Shown in pieces: positions 1-10,619 of a DNA stretch of 64,000 bases; position 1 is the first letter of the stretch; each line of letters opens with the position of its first letter. The translations under genes and the position numbers were made by a program. The stretch is from Aldrovandia affinis (taxonomy: Eukaryota; Chordata; Actinopteri; Notacanthiformes; Halosauridae), in assembly GCA_029706075.1 (NCBI GenBank), contig JAINUG010000037.1, forward strand, positions 6,445,166-6,509,165, given 5' to 3'. Below the pieces are notes generated by a model. That model searched no databases. It was not told the origin of the DNA and worked only from the letters and a program-made list of their open reading frames with translations.

Positions 1-480
1 TTACTTAGCAAATGTTTAAAGTAGCGAAATCGCCCACTAGCAACCACACTGAATAATACGCCTGCGGAAAACACAGGCACGGATATAAACAGGCGTCGGT
101 GGGCTGAACACAAGTTAAAAATACAATACCGCTCAATGTAGCTGGCTACCTCGAATCACTAAGGTCCTGAAATATAACTTGTGATCATTTTAGGCTAGTT
201 TACCCTTAACTGCTCAACATTTAGAAGTAGCTAGCTGGCTACGACTGATTACTGGGGGCATGGGACCCATGGAAAGTCCAGTGTGAAAAAGGGGGCAGGA
301 GCATGGCTTGACAACTGCACTGCCTACCGTACACAAGTCCAAACACTAGCTAGCAGGTAGTTAGCTGGCTAGAAAAGGAGCTAGCTATCAAGTGTCTAGC
401 TACCAAAAGCACACCGAAAGGGAGGACAATAAATCCGCTTTCCCGCCAAACTAGGAAATGTCTTAGGGTCATACGCATTT
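1..480. other. Unique sequence at left edge rich in GCTAGC words
   Basis: No open frame or recognised gene. Between about 225 and 405 the tetranucleotides TAGC and AGCT recur in short runs such as gctagctagc and tagctggct. The same word set is dense again at 47.3-48.0 kb. This may be upstream sequence or intron of a gene whose body lies outside the window. Confidence 0.3.
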
Positions 481-559
481 TATGCTTTAGGTCGGTGCCT
501 ACTTACTGATCGAGCAATTCTCAATGATCTTTGGCCTCAGCACATGAAAGACTTTGAGC

Positions 560-680
560 TTTTCTCCTTTGCAATAAAAGTGATCCCTTTCTCTCACGCT
601 GCACTCAAAATGGCGAGGATGGATCAGTGATCACGTGACTCTTGCTCGAACAGGTCAGGTGACCAGAATTGATTTTTTTT
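560..680. promoter_or_regulatory. Possible promoter: YY1-like site plus CACGTG E-box
   Basis: The sequence at 607-615 (aaaatggcg) matches the plus-strand YY1 core, and 631-638 (tcacgtga) is a palindromic CACGTG E-box of the kind bound by USF, MAX or TFE proteins. In known vertebrate housekeeping promoters a sense YY1 site often sits just downstream of the transcription start, so a plus-strand start near 590 is possible; a bidirectional promoter with a gene leaving the window to the left is equally possible. The ATG inside the YY1 site opens only a six-codon frame (M-A-R-M-D-Q-stop), so it is not a protein start. No TATA box is visible. Known: motif meanings. Inferred: promoter function. Confidence 0.35.
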
Positions 681-1560
681 ATTGCAGTAGCCTCGATTTC
701 ACAAGTTATCGCGCTGAACAGACACAACGGTTAGCCGTTAGTATCCTACTACAAATATTGCAATTTATGCAATAACAACCTTAGAGTGTTGGTATTATAG
801 TTCTACAGAAGCCAAGATGCACTTTTACTCTGCCGAGAGTATCATTAAAACACCAATCCTTTATTATTTGAACTGCTATATTACTAGTAATTTTATTTGG
901 AAATGATTAGAGGTAATCTGATTTGTTGGTGGAAACATGTTAGTATATGTTATTAAATACTGTCGTCTAGTGTTATGATAAGGAAATGGCAATTATAGCA
1001 ATATTGAATACCCCAAGTGTTTCTGCCTGTACTACATGACCTGGCAAGCTGTTCTACACGGTTTACAACTCTTTGTGTTAAAATAAAATACCTGATACCT
1101 GATATTACTGCTGAATTTATCTTTAACTAATTTCCAACTGTACCCACTTGTTCTGCTAACTAAACTCAACCTAAATCTTTGGTAGTTGACTTTGTTAATC
1201 CCTTTTATGCATTTAAAAACCTCAATCAGCCCCTACCTTAGTCTCCTTTGGCTAAACTTGAATAGATTATGTTTCCTCAGTTTTACCTTTCATATCAGGT
1301 TCTGATTGATTTTCGTCTTGATTTTCTGATTGACAGAAATGCTCATATTGCAATTACATAGGCCAGACTCAGACTCAGAAGCCTCACCCCCAAGAAAAGG
1401 GGCACCTCGCCCAGATTTCAGGTGAATGTCACCATTTGATTTTGATCATGGGGCTTGCTGGGAGGGGTGCTTTGTTTTTGGGGTGGTTGAATGCCTGGCT
1501 GTGATTGTGGCCAGTGAGTTTGCCCAACAATTTACAAACTTCCCTGAGTAAGAAATAAAC
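642..1560. other. AT-rich non-coding sequence
   Basis: No coding signal on either strand. The stretch is AT-rich and contains no tandem repeat or transposon that I recognise. Two overlapping 62-codon minus-strand frames near 1430-1630 run into the MITE that starts at 1561 and are chance frames. Confidence 0.5.
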
Positions 1561-1850
1561 CAGCGGTGGGCAATTCTGTTTCCTGGAGAGCTGGTGTGTA
1601 TGCAGGTTTGTTTCCACAAATTACCCTGCTTCAAATACTAATTAGCCGTTTACACCAATGCCAGTTCACTTGTCAATTAGATCACAGTAAACATTTCATG
1701 TAGAAACACAAGAACAGCTGTCATTCATGAGCTTAACAAGAAATGTAGCTAAAATGTCAGATCATACAAATGATTGATCTATTCAAATAATTAAGAGCAG
1801 ATGTTGGAATGAAATCCAGAAAACAGATACAGCCTCCTTGCCCACCCCTG
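1561..1850. mobile_element. hAT-like MITE, copy 1 (290 bp)
   Basis: The left end reads cagcggtgggcaa and the right end reads ttgcccacccctg, forming 13-bp inverted termini with one mismatch. Internal arms (cctggagagctggtgtgtat on the left; gaaatccagaaaacagatac on the right) match those of the element at 27438-27710, so both belong to one family. CAGGGGTGGGCAA-like ends and small size without coding capacity are typical of non-autonomous hAT elements. The flanking octamers (aaataaac and cctgaaac) share only four bases, so any target duplication here has decayed. The family assignment is inferred from the ends. Confidence 0.7.
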
Positions 1851-2251
1851 CCTGAAACTGTGTGTGAGTGTACATGTGGACCATGTTCACACATGGAAGG
1901 GGCTTTCTGTTAGATTAGTACATTGTGGCTGGGCAACAAACAATCAATTGTAGTCATTTTCAACACCTTTCCATTTCAATACAGGATCATTTTTGAGCAG
2001 ATGTTTTCACAGCACTCCTTTATTTTGAAAATCTGTAGTGACACACATTAAAATATGAATCAGTTGAACAACGTGCTAATTATTTTTCACTACAGGTGCA
2101 GAATAGACCTTTTGTCCTTTACCTTATGTTTATGTGCATGTACTAATTTACAGAGCAGGTGCACCTTTTATTTGACATAACATTATGCAGTATGGCTCAC
2201 GACTTTGCTCAGAAAGCATTCTGTGAATGGCACAGCTGAACATTTTGGAGT

Positions 2252-2331
2252 GAATTCAGGAAATGAAAAATGCCCATAATGCAGTGGATTTTTCAATTCA
2301 TTAATTGATTTTGAATTAATTTCCTGAATTG
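2252..2331. repeat. Short inverted repeat with GAATTCAGGAAAT arms
   Basis: The left arm at 2252-2264 (gaattcaggaaat) pairs with 2319-2331 (atttcctgaattg), leaving a loop of about 54 bp that is itself rich in AATT. Repeats built from AATTCAGGAAATTAATT words are scattered in fish genomes, so this is probably a relic of a palindromic dispersed repeat. No coding content. Confidence 0.4.
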
Positions 2332-2965
2332 ACTGATTTGAATGGACTGATCCTGAAGTACAGCATCTTAGTCAAGGTTGGCACTGCATTCACAAGGGAT
2401 TTGGAGCACCAACTCAAAGGTACAAAGTGAGTTGAGCTTGTGGAACAGATGAGCCAGCCCTTAATGCAACGAAACACAAAATGAATCATGTGACCACAGA
2501 TTTATGAAGAGTTTTTCATTTCACTGAACCTGTGATGGAAGAGAGCACATAGAAGCTAGAGCTTTCTTTTCCTGTGAAAAGGCAACTGTTGGTCAAGCTA
2601 GGTAAAAATTTACAGTACATGTTAAACTTGCTCAGTAGCTAACCAGCCTGAATGCTTTCTGCTAGAAGTTTCCCAAAATTGCTACTGTGGCTCCCTTGCT
2701 GGCTACCTAACAGTTTATATCAGTAACCTGCTAGCTTGCATGTATATTGTTAATATGCTACTTTTAAGTTAATTAAAAGTTTATATTTAACTCCAGTGCA
2801 TGTACAAGTAACAGATTATCATGCTGATTGGCCTTGTTATCCCTGGCTATCCCTGTAAACTGGTGGATGTGGTACTGTTATTGTCATTGACTGTTTGGCT
2901 ACACTGTTCTTTATGGTCTCTAAAGCAGATATTGATGTTCAGGGAAAGTCTACAGTAACTACTAT
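2332..2965. other. Non-coding sequence, no feature seen
   Basis: AT-rich sequence with no frame above about 60 codons, no tandem array and no transposon end that I can defend. Confidence 0.5.
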
Positions 2966-2967
2966 TT

Positions 2968-3060
2968 ATTCATTTTCCCTTTATTTAACCAGGTATGTCA
3001 ACTGAGAACTCAATTTTCTTTTGCAGTGATGGCCTGGGGAATCAAAGTAGGTAGGGAAAT
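2968..3060 (+). repeat. Dispersed repeat fragment of the TTTATTTAACCAGG type
   Basis: The word cctttatttaaccaggt (2978-2994) is followed by a GTCA...GAGAACTCAATTTTC-like sequence and a GATGGCCTGG-like block. The same opening word recurs at 7078-7097, followed by a similar ACTGAGATTGACATCT block. This opening is familiar from an abundant interspersed repeat of fish genomes, but I cannot name its class from sequence alone. Confidence 0.5.
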
Positions 3061-3320
3061 CAAGGTATTGTGCAGTAAATCTGATGTAGGTGGACAATAA
3101 GGTGGCCAGATGTAGCTGTAGTTTTGTGGGAATGTGACCAGGACCAGGTTTAACATTCCTTATGCAGCTGAAATATATTTTCTATGTCTGGAGACATTGC
3201 CATTCTGGTCTTTTCATTATTTATATAAATTAAACACTGTTCTCACAATATTTTCAGCATTTACTTACAGATAACAACAATATCAAGAGATGACACACAC
3301 ATGTGGGTGAAATTAGAAGC

Positions 3321-3549
3321 ATTGTTATATGTAATACATTATATTGTTATATGTATTCCAAAATATAGTTAATAATATTATGGCAATATATTGCACAATA
3401 TACAGATTATTGCCCCTTTCATATGTTTTTTCTTACTACCATATATTTAATAATACCATAATATGTTTTGGAACAAAAATAGAAATATATTGGCGTGCAT
3501 TGCAAAATATATTTTTTATATCTTCAAATATATTACAGTATATTTTTCA
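3321..3549. repeat. AT-rich low-complexity block with ATATTG words
   Basis: A dense run of ATAT, ATATTG and AATATA words. A 13-bp word (attgttatatgta) is repeated at 3321 and 3343, a 22-bp period. The last 12 bases (3538-3549) are the left copy of the target duplication of the neighbouring SINE, so the SINE landed inside this block, which continues at 3851-3890. Confidence 0.5.
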
Positions 3550-3850
3550 TCAATTCATTCATTCATTATCTAACCCAATCATTCCTGGTCAGGGTCGCGG
3601 GGGCTGGAATACAACTTGGACAGGTCGCCAATCCATCGCAGGACACATACACCATTCACTCACACACTCATACCTACGGGCAATTTAGATTATCCAATTA
3701 GCCTAACTCCTAACTGGAGTACCCGCAGGAAACCCACGCAGACACAGGGAGAACATGCAAACTCCACACAGAAAGGCACCGGCTGGGATCAAACCTGGGA
3801 CCTTCTTGCTGTGCGGCGACAGTGCTATCCACTGCACCACTGTGCCGCCC
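3550..3850 (-). mobile_element. Full-length tRNA-derived SINE with perfect 12-bp target duplication
   Basis: Read on the minus strand, the element starts near 3850 with a tRNA-like head. Box A lies within gtggtgcagtggatagcac and box B resembles ggtttgatccc, a degenerate form of the Pol III consensus. A conserved body follows (the gagtttgcatgttctccct word), then a tail of ATGA repeats at 3553-3569. The element is flanked by identical 12-mers, gtatatttttca, at 3538-3549 and 3851-3862, the hallmark of LINE-primed insertion. SINEs encode no protein and are copied by a partner LINE, which is not present here. The plus-strand 114- and 91-codon frames overlapping it are chance frames. The repeat type is very common in fish; the exact family name would need a library search. 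Confidence 0.85.
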
Positions 3851-3862
3851 GTATATTTTTCA

Positions 3863-4598
3863 ATATATGTCAATATTTGTTAATTGCGTAAGGGATCCCT
3901 ACTCTTTTGAAAAGTGTAATGGGATCTTTAATGACCACAACAACCACTTAAAAAGACAGTGTCTACAACAGACCCAATCAAGGTGTTCTGTTATTAACAC
4001 AGGTAATTGGAGGAAGAAGAACCCTACAGGCTAACCCTGGGGTGGGGAGATGTGTACCTAACTTGCTGCATCATATTTGTTTGGTAATTTAAAGAAAGGC
4101 GGAAATAAAGACCATACCTTATGAACACAGCTCTTGACATCCAAACAACCCTGCACACACTAATTAAACAAATGGCTCTCAGCACTGAGTCCTAGTAGTA
4201 ATCCTACCCACAAAAATGTTTTTTGGTTTTTTTAAACACCCCCTTCAACAAACAGCACAGTGACTGTGAAACCAATTGCATCCTGGTCTGAATGTAGCAG
4301 CAAGAGGACTAACCAAACGGATTAATTCAAGTTTGATTGAATTTTGCTGGTCTGAAATGAAGCAAACCTAAATGCAAAGAAGTTTGTTTAAAGTGCGAAT
4401 CATTTCAAACAAACTTGGTGTGAAAGTTCTCAAAGTCTTATACATTCTCTACAGGGTTTTTACAGGACATGCCCCTCACACATTCAACAGGACACAGCTC
4501 AAATCAAATACTGCCTAATGGTGTGCTCAATCTGACATTTTAGCCCTGTCTTCTCCACTGCCTGCCTGTCTGTCAACAAGTGACCGATGTGTTCAAGA
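3863..4598. other. Non-coding sequence with a small hairpin
   Basis: No gene. The only structure noted is a perfect 10-bp inverted repeat, aagtttgttt at 4380-4389 and aaacaaactt at 4407-4416, with a 17-bp loop. The loop sits in a stretch of AAGTTTG/CAAACTT words (4320-4430) that may be a decayed palindromic transposon. Confidence 0.4.
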
Positions 4599-4599
4599 A

Positions 4600-4722
4600 C
4601 AGGTATGCAGTGATGGTTAAGGCACTACACACTCAGCCATAGGGTTGTAGGTCTGTATTGAAATGGACTCTTAAGCACCTGTGTTGGATACTTTACCTCA
4701 ATTTATCCATTGAATATCCTAC
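4600..4722 (+). mobile_element. Degenerate tRNA-like SINE fragment
   Basis: The segment contains a box A-like stretch (atgcagtgatggttaaggca), a decayed box B region (gggttgtaggtctgtattga) and, further on, wording close to the body of common fish SINEs (taagcacctgtgttggatac, and a tatcc ending). The similarity is from memory of the family consensus. No target duplication or poly tail could be placed, so this is a 5' fragment. Confidence 0.5.
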
Positions 4723-5465
4723 CAGAACGTAGATATGAAACTAAGATATGAATATATTAGAATAGAAAGTGAATATGGATATCTGCTGGAACAGATTGTG
4801 TATTTAAGTGAAGTAATAAAGTATTTACTTGGTGTCTCTCTCTCGTCTTCCTTGGCTCTGTGGTTTTACAGCTCAAAGGGGCTGGAATGATCCTCCTGCC
4901 CACCTGTTTCCTCTCTCCACTTGACATGGATGTGGTGATTGTTCCAGTGAGCAAAAAAAATAAAAATCTTTCAATTATGTATAAACAACATACAAGGGAT
5001 TCTTGATGTTTATTTATTGATCTAGTTTTTTGATCATGCTGCTTTGATTTAACTTTGATTCAGCATCCCCAGGGTGGTGCGTGGGCTGACTCTGCCTAGG
5101 TACAAAACAAAAAACACAGAGCTAAAACATACTGCTAATAAATCACAAAAGTAGAAGAGAAGGGGTGGGGGACAAACAGCTATTAAGGAAGGGACATACA
5201 GTAATTTAATCATCAGGAAAAACTCAGTGGGACACAAAATAACAGTGTACAACAATGTATTCAATAGGAAACATTTTGAACAGGACTTCCTGCTGGAAAT
5301 TCAGTGTACGGTATGTGCATTGTTCAGCATTGTATGGCTATGTATTCTGACTGGGTATTATAAAAAAAGTTTTTTTACATTTTGGGCCTAACATCAAGTC
5401 ACTGTCTATCCTCATCAAATCATAGTTTGTTGTGCTATGATTTATTTAATTGTGTCTTGCTGTTA
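4723..5465. other. Non-coding sequence, no feature seen
   Basis: AT-rich, without supported frames or tandem repeats. Minus-strand frames of 65 and 71 codons here show no domain. Confidence 0.45.
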
Positions 5466-5470
5466 TAATT

Positions 5471-5485
5471 GCCCTCTGCTGGCAG
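5471..5485 (-). promoter_or_regulatory. CTCF-like motif
   Basis: On the minus strand the sequence reads ctgccagcagagggc, followed by a. It matches the core of the vertebrate CTCF consensus (CCA-S-Y-AG-R-K-GGC-R) at every core position. CTCF binds such sites to anchor chromatin loops and insulators. A lone 13-base core match can occur by chance in 64 kb, so occupancy is not implied. Confidence 0.4.
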
Positions 5486-5489
5486 ATAA

Positions 5490-6915
5490 TAGAACTCCAC
5501 TGGCATGTTTTGGCAGAGTTTTGTAACCAATGATTTGTTCTCACCAATTTTCGAATTCTAATTATATCATTGGGCACACAAACATGCCAATTTAAACCAA
5601 ATTGATTAAATTGATGGCATTTTCACAAACTAGTTTTGTAGAAAGTGCCTTCAGATTATTTAATTCCCTGAATAACTCTCATTCTTGAGTATTGGAATAA
5701 TAAATCAATTAACATAAAATTTCAATTTATTCTGCCACATTTAGTGGGTTGTACAACTTGATATTATTATAATGCTTTTAGAAATAATGTCCTATGGTTT
5801 CCCCATGGTGCCTTTTAAATGACTGAAAAAAAAGATTAGAGCTTGAGAACAAGTTTCCTAGTTTATGCATCTTCCTCTGTAAAATACAATGTGCCGTAGC
5901 ACCATTGAAATATAAAAAGCTATAAAAAAGTTAATTCAATTAAACTGAAAATATCCCAGACATCATTTTAGGTCAGAAAGGTTTGACAAAATCGGAGTGA
6001 GTGAATTATTCATTAGTTCAGACCTCAGGTTGGATGTCGAGTTAACTCTAGAAGGGGGCCAGTGCGTTGCTACTGTGTGACAGTGTTGTGGGTCAGAGGG
6101 GGCTACATCTGGCCATTTGAATGCTTAACTTTGTTTCCATGCAGGATGAGGGGCCTGCTGAGATCAAACTGTGAACCCTCAGTGTTGCAGATCTGCTGTT
6201 ACAGCAGGAGAGGTGAGCTGCAAACATAGCAGTCGTTGAGCACAAAGAACAAATTCAAAGTCAAATATTTAAAAGGTTTTAAAATGTTTAAAGCTCAATA
6301 TCTAACAATTTAGCATCACCATTTAATACATTTTATATTTGGACTTCTTTTAATCACTTTAAAATGAAAATCTCTGATGATGAAATGTGACAGATGCTGT
6401 CTAGTTTCATTGAGTACCTTTAGAACACGCTCTGAGTGCCTTTTAATAATGTCTTTTTGGACATCAGTTGCATATGTACTTTCATGGTTGCTGGGCGTGA
6501 ATGTACTCAAGTGCCTCGGATGACCCCCATAATCAATTACATTTACACAAAAGACATAGACTTTTATTGGCAGGCTTGAATTCATCTATGAAATCAATCC
6601 TAAAAGGCAGACCCTACTATTAATTAATGTAGTTCAGACTGTGATCACTAATTGCAGATCTGATGCTGGGACAAAAGAAGCAGGGGAGGACAGTAAATAA
6701 GAAAGGTTGATGGGTCATTATAGTGTAAACATACCTAGCTGTGATATTTGTATTGGAGATTTGATTATGTGTGGTTTCGAAATTCCTTGTCCTCCTGAAT
6801 CTAAGCTTATAAACGTGTTTCCTATTTTCCTCCACTGTGAAAAATGTGGTGTGAGAAAATTGGAAACTAAGTATCGAAAGAAGAACCCTTTTAATAAAAA
6901 AGTTGCTTTATAAGT
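5490..6915. other. Long AT-rich non-coding stretch
   Basis: No coding signal. The sequence is plain AT-rich intergenic or intronic DNA. The 89-codon minus frame at 6316-6585 has no recognisable domain. Confidence 0.45.
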
Positions 6916-6916
6916 G

Positions 6917-7060
6917 TTGGATCAGGCACTTGTGCACCGTGCAGTGCTGAGCCCTATGACCCACATTAAATCCGGACCATGCCAGTGCTGACTGGCTGGG
7001 AGTTCCGCAGGGTGATGCATTAGCCATAGGTGATGCATGATTAGCCATATTCTAGCCATA
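6917..7060. repeat. Dispersed repeat family X, fragment A
   Basis: Shares an exact 18-mer, gaccatgccagtgctgac (6975-6992), with 60296-60313. Both copies are preceded by a cgtgcag/tgtgtgg...gatgagccc/gctgagccc-like block and followed by ggtgatgcat about 20 bases later. The two are therefore copies of one dispersed element in the same orientation. The family is not named here; it has no coding capacity. Confidence 0.65.
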
Positions 7061-7078
7061 GGTGATGGAGTTAGCCAT
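7011..7078 (+). repeat. Short tandem repeat of GGTGATGCATTAGCCATA
   Basis: The word ggtgatg starts at 7011, 7029 and 7061. Each copy is followed by a TTAGCCAT-like block, giving three imperfect units of 18 to 32 bp. The array lies at the end of repeat family X fragment A and appears to be a local expansion of its sequence. Confidence 0.65.
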
Positions 7079-7145
7079 TTATTTAACCAGGTGAGTCTTA
7101 CTGAGATTGACATCTATTTGCAAGAGAGGCCTGGCAAGAATGTAG
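7078..7145 (+). repeat. Second dispersed repeat fragment of the TTTATTTAACCAGG type
   Basis: tttatttaaccaggtgagtc at 7078-7097, followed by ACTGAGATTGACATCT and a TGCAAGAGAGGCCTGGC-like block, matches the opening of the fragment at 2978. It abuts the tandem repeat to its left. Confidence 0.5.
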
Positions 7146-8457
7146 CAATGTATACAAATAGCATTGTAAAAAAATCACTCATCACAATTAACACAGAGAC
7201 AGATAAGATTGCACAAAACAGTTGACATGGAAATCTTCAGAAACAATTACATTCAATCCACAAAGTAACAGTTGACCATGCTTTTTAAATAACTTGTCTA
7301 ATCCAAGTTTTGTCTGTAAATTGACCCATGACCATGTATCATAATAACAAAAAGCTATCCCTTGCCCTCTTGAATTTACACAGAATGTTTCAGGGATGGG
7401 ACAGGCCTGAATTTGTGACTGGGTGGGCTATTCCAAAATAGAGATAAAAAAGGAGATAAAATAATTGTTTGGTCTCCTTCTGGACCTGGCTGTACTTGCA
7501 TTGTGAGTGTATGTATGTGTTTGTATACCTGTCCACCTATTGGCAGCACCATATATTTTCACCAGATTCTGATGAGGGTTGAAAAGCAATAGCAAGAGCG
7601 TATGGTGCTCTTTGATGCAGTGTTGAACACGCCACATTTTTTCTGGTGCAAACACCTTTACTGGACCCATAATAGGGTGCCTGTGGAAATGAAGTCGTTC
7701 ATCATCTATTAAAAGCGTGGAGATAAGTTAGGCTGACTCCCATGATTCAGTGCTGGGCCGATAGCGCGCGCAGGTGTGCGGCCACCCGACAGCCCACTCA
7801 TTGCATTTCAAAGGAAACATCTGCCTTCCTGTTCTCCGTCACGTTCCCAGTGGTCCAGTGGCCTTGTAGGGATTTCAGCAGTGAAAACAGAGAGAAAATC
7901 ACACAGTCCAGAAAATGTATACGAGTATTAACAAATCAAAGCAGGGAAGAAAACTAACAAAAAAACAGGTTATATATAGTTAAAGCAAAGATACACTTAC
8001 TGTTTTGTATAATTCGCAAAATGTAGCATATTTGTTTATACATCCACCATTGTCAAGCCAGACTTTCCATATACTAAACATCTGTCCTATTTGCAGGACT
8101 GTGTAACTTCAGTATCAGAATCAACTGCAACAAGAACATAATATACTATACTGGTAATAAAACCATATTTGCAATCTGTAGAGTGAGAAGTGTATTTAAC
8201 TGTACACTGTACTGTAAAAAGGTATATTATTCAAATCAGATTCATAATTAGAAAACTATATACAAATAATCTTGTGCTAATCATTTGGTAGTTTTATGTA
8301 TTTACTATCTGCTGTCTGTTTAATAACTACTCTTAAAAGTAAGGCATTCTTAACAAGTAATCTAGAAGTGCATTTGAATGTTTCTAACCATATAGTCAGA
8401 TAATGTGTCACCTTCTTTGATATCTTGTTTGTACCTTATTATGTTGGTGTGATTGAT
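7146..8457. other. Non-coding sequence, mostly AT-rich
   Basis: No supported gene. A short CpG-containing patch lies near 7755-7790. The rest is AT-rich, and nothing repetitive of note was seen. Confidence 0.45.
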
Positions 8458-8520
8458 AAAAACAAACAAAAAATAAAAAATAAATACAAAAACTAAAAAC
8501 AAAACCAAACCAAAAAAATC
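8458..8520. repeat. A-rich low-complexity tract
   Basis: About 63 bases made almost entirely of A with scattered C and T in AAAC and AAAT units. It could be a decayed retroposon tail, but no element body is visible beside it. Confidence 0.6.
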
Positions 8521-10070
8521 CTGCAAAAATCATAGTCCATTGTGTCCAATAATATATATTTTTTAAAGAAGCCTAATCTCTTTCACTAATTTTCCTATTC
8601 TGTGGGGTGTTTTTGTAAGGGAATATACTACACTTTAGAAGTTTTCCAGTGTCTTTCCGGTTTTCACATAAGGTTCAGCTCACTTACCGTATCCGTTGTT
8701 CATGGGTAGGTACACTATTGTTTAAGCAGATACATGCGGCTCGGACGGCTTGGAGCAAGGCCTCGTGTGCGTCTATGAACAATGAGAACTGTGAGGCCAT
8801 AGATTAGGTGCAGGAAGAGGGAAGTTTAATGTTCCAGAATGTTCCACCTATCCTTCAATGGCTTTCTATTGAAGCAGGGTGGCAGGCTGTGTCCAAAGAA
8901 TACATTAAGCACAAATGGAAACCTGTGCAGTGGTCCAGACTGACACAGATGAGTGTGAACACGTCTTTCTTGTATGCAGGCAATGATTCTGGGAGCTACT
9001 GAATTACACAACTTCTGAATGTGATTTTGAAGTGCTTCTGTTGCTGCTAAATGAATCAATTGCTTATGAATTGCCCTCATAAAACACATGAAAGAGAGTG
9101 CACTTAAATAGATACTGTATCAAATATGCATGAACATGGTGTAATTTATCCAAGTAAACTACTGTATTGTACATCATATCATCCTGTTGTCTGTATTGTC
9201 AATTAAACCAACCTACATTTAGAAGGCATTAAGAACACTTATCAACAAAAAATAAAAAATAATGGAAGAAAACATTGGTATTTGTTGCTCCAAAACTTAT
9301 ACAGAGACTGCTTATAATTATTGGTAGTGATCTAAATGACAAATAGCCTACTGTTATCTGAGTTGATATCCAAGGTTTTTGTGTTGTTGTTTGAGGCAGG
9401 ATGTTCAGCGGCATCCTCAAGTCTTGCTGTGATCATTTAATGTTGACAGTATACCATACAGCGGGAAACAGTTTTCAGTTTTGCCATATTTTCTCATTTT
9501 ATGAATAGCGAGCTCAGAATCGGGGAGTACGCTTGCTTAGATATTTCACAGAAACAAATACAGTTTTCACTTATACTTTGATGAAGAATGATTTAAACAA
9601 ATTTGACATTAATTACTATGATTCTGTTCAGGAAGTTGTACAGGACTTATCGTTTAATAAAGTCACCTGTACTATTCAAGACTGTCATTATGCAGTTTAC
9701 AGTTTCAGGACTTCAGAAAGGTCAGAGTTCTGGTTTGCCACAAAAAAAACAAAAAAACAAAAGAAAAGACTTCATTCAACAGATTTGTTTGTTGGTTCTG
9801 TCAGTGCATTGATTTGAGCAGGCACCCCCTTCATATTGCGATACAGTTGATGACCACAATCGCTCTCCCTGCTCCGTCTCTTTGACACAAAATGCAGCTG
9901 TTAAAAAAACACAATAAGTGCATGCTGTTTTAGTCCATATCCCATAACCATTGAGTGAAATATGACTGAAATCATTTCTGAATGTGGAGAGTAATAAAGG
10001 CCATTTGCTTCGCCGTGTTCCCAGGTCGGTGAATTGAGGTCCACTCGGAAGGTGAAACAGAGCCTCTGAT
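8521..10070. other. Non-coding sequence, no feature seen
   Basis: AT-rich sequence without supported coding frames. A GTAAGT donor-like site on the minus strand at 8682-8687, behind a five-codon ATG frame, was considered and not accepted. An A-rich patch lies at 9740-9770. Confidence 0.45.
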
Positions 10071-10074
10071 GCAG

Positions 10075-10330
10075 TGTCTCAATGCAGGCCGGGCGAGCCC
10101 GGGAGGTCACGAGAGAGCTACTCCACTAATGCGCCCGCTGGATTTATTGTTTTAATTAAACACCCCGGCACTACATCATAAACTGTTTACGGGGGCTTCT
10201 CGCCCAGTGCGGCGATTTTTAAAAACTGTTGTTGTTTGAATACCGCCTTCGCCGCGCGCCCTGTCTGCCGACGTGCTCCGCGTCTGCTTAGGAGAACCGA
10301 CCTTTGTCTTCCCTCACGCACCTTTTAAGT
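10075..10330. promoter_or_regulatory. CpG-containing island, candidate regulatory element
   Basis: This 250-bp stretch is GC-richer than its surroundings and contains many CpG dinucleotides (for example gcgcccgctgg, gccttcgccgcgcgcc and gtgctccgcgtctg), plus a TTTTAATTAAAC homeodomain-type word near 10152. It holds no repeat. In fish, such islands inside AT-rich deserts often mark conserved enhancers or CpG islands; this is inference from composition only. Confidence 0.3.
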
Positions 10331-10388
10331 CCGCTCAGGTGCAGTCGTTCCGCACGGTCCTTTTCATATTCAGCACGGTGCACACGAT

Positions 10389-10619
10389 GGCCTGGATTCA
10401 ATCAGAATTTGTCCTTTGCCAACTTTGCCTTACCGACAAAGGCAAATGTTAGATTCTTCTAAATGCAAATGTCACATTCTTCTTTCATGAACACAGTTTG
10501 GCAACTTGACGTTGACTACAGTTGAACTTGCCCCAACTAGGTTTATGAAAATAAAAAGACTACATTTCAATGTAATTGTGAGTCAGAGTTAAGGACAAAT
10601 GTTGATTGAGCCCAGACCT
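10389..10619. mobile_element. Inverted-repeat MITE (GGCCTGGATTCAATC type), copy 1
   Basis: The left end reads ggcctggattcaatcagaat with ttgtcctt following; the right end, reverse complemented, reads ggtctgggctcaatcaacat with ttgtcctta following. Both termini also match the ends of the 221-bp element at 34293-34513. There is no coding content. Superfamily is unclear: no clean target duplication was found. Confidence 0.7.

Noticed and set aside
8682-8703. Minus-strand ATG followed after 16 bases by a GTAAGT donor, suggesting a tiny first coding exon
   Set aside because: A GTAAGT hexamer is expected about 30 times by chance in this window over both strands. The frame gives only five codons and no acceptor or next exon was found.
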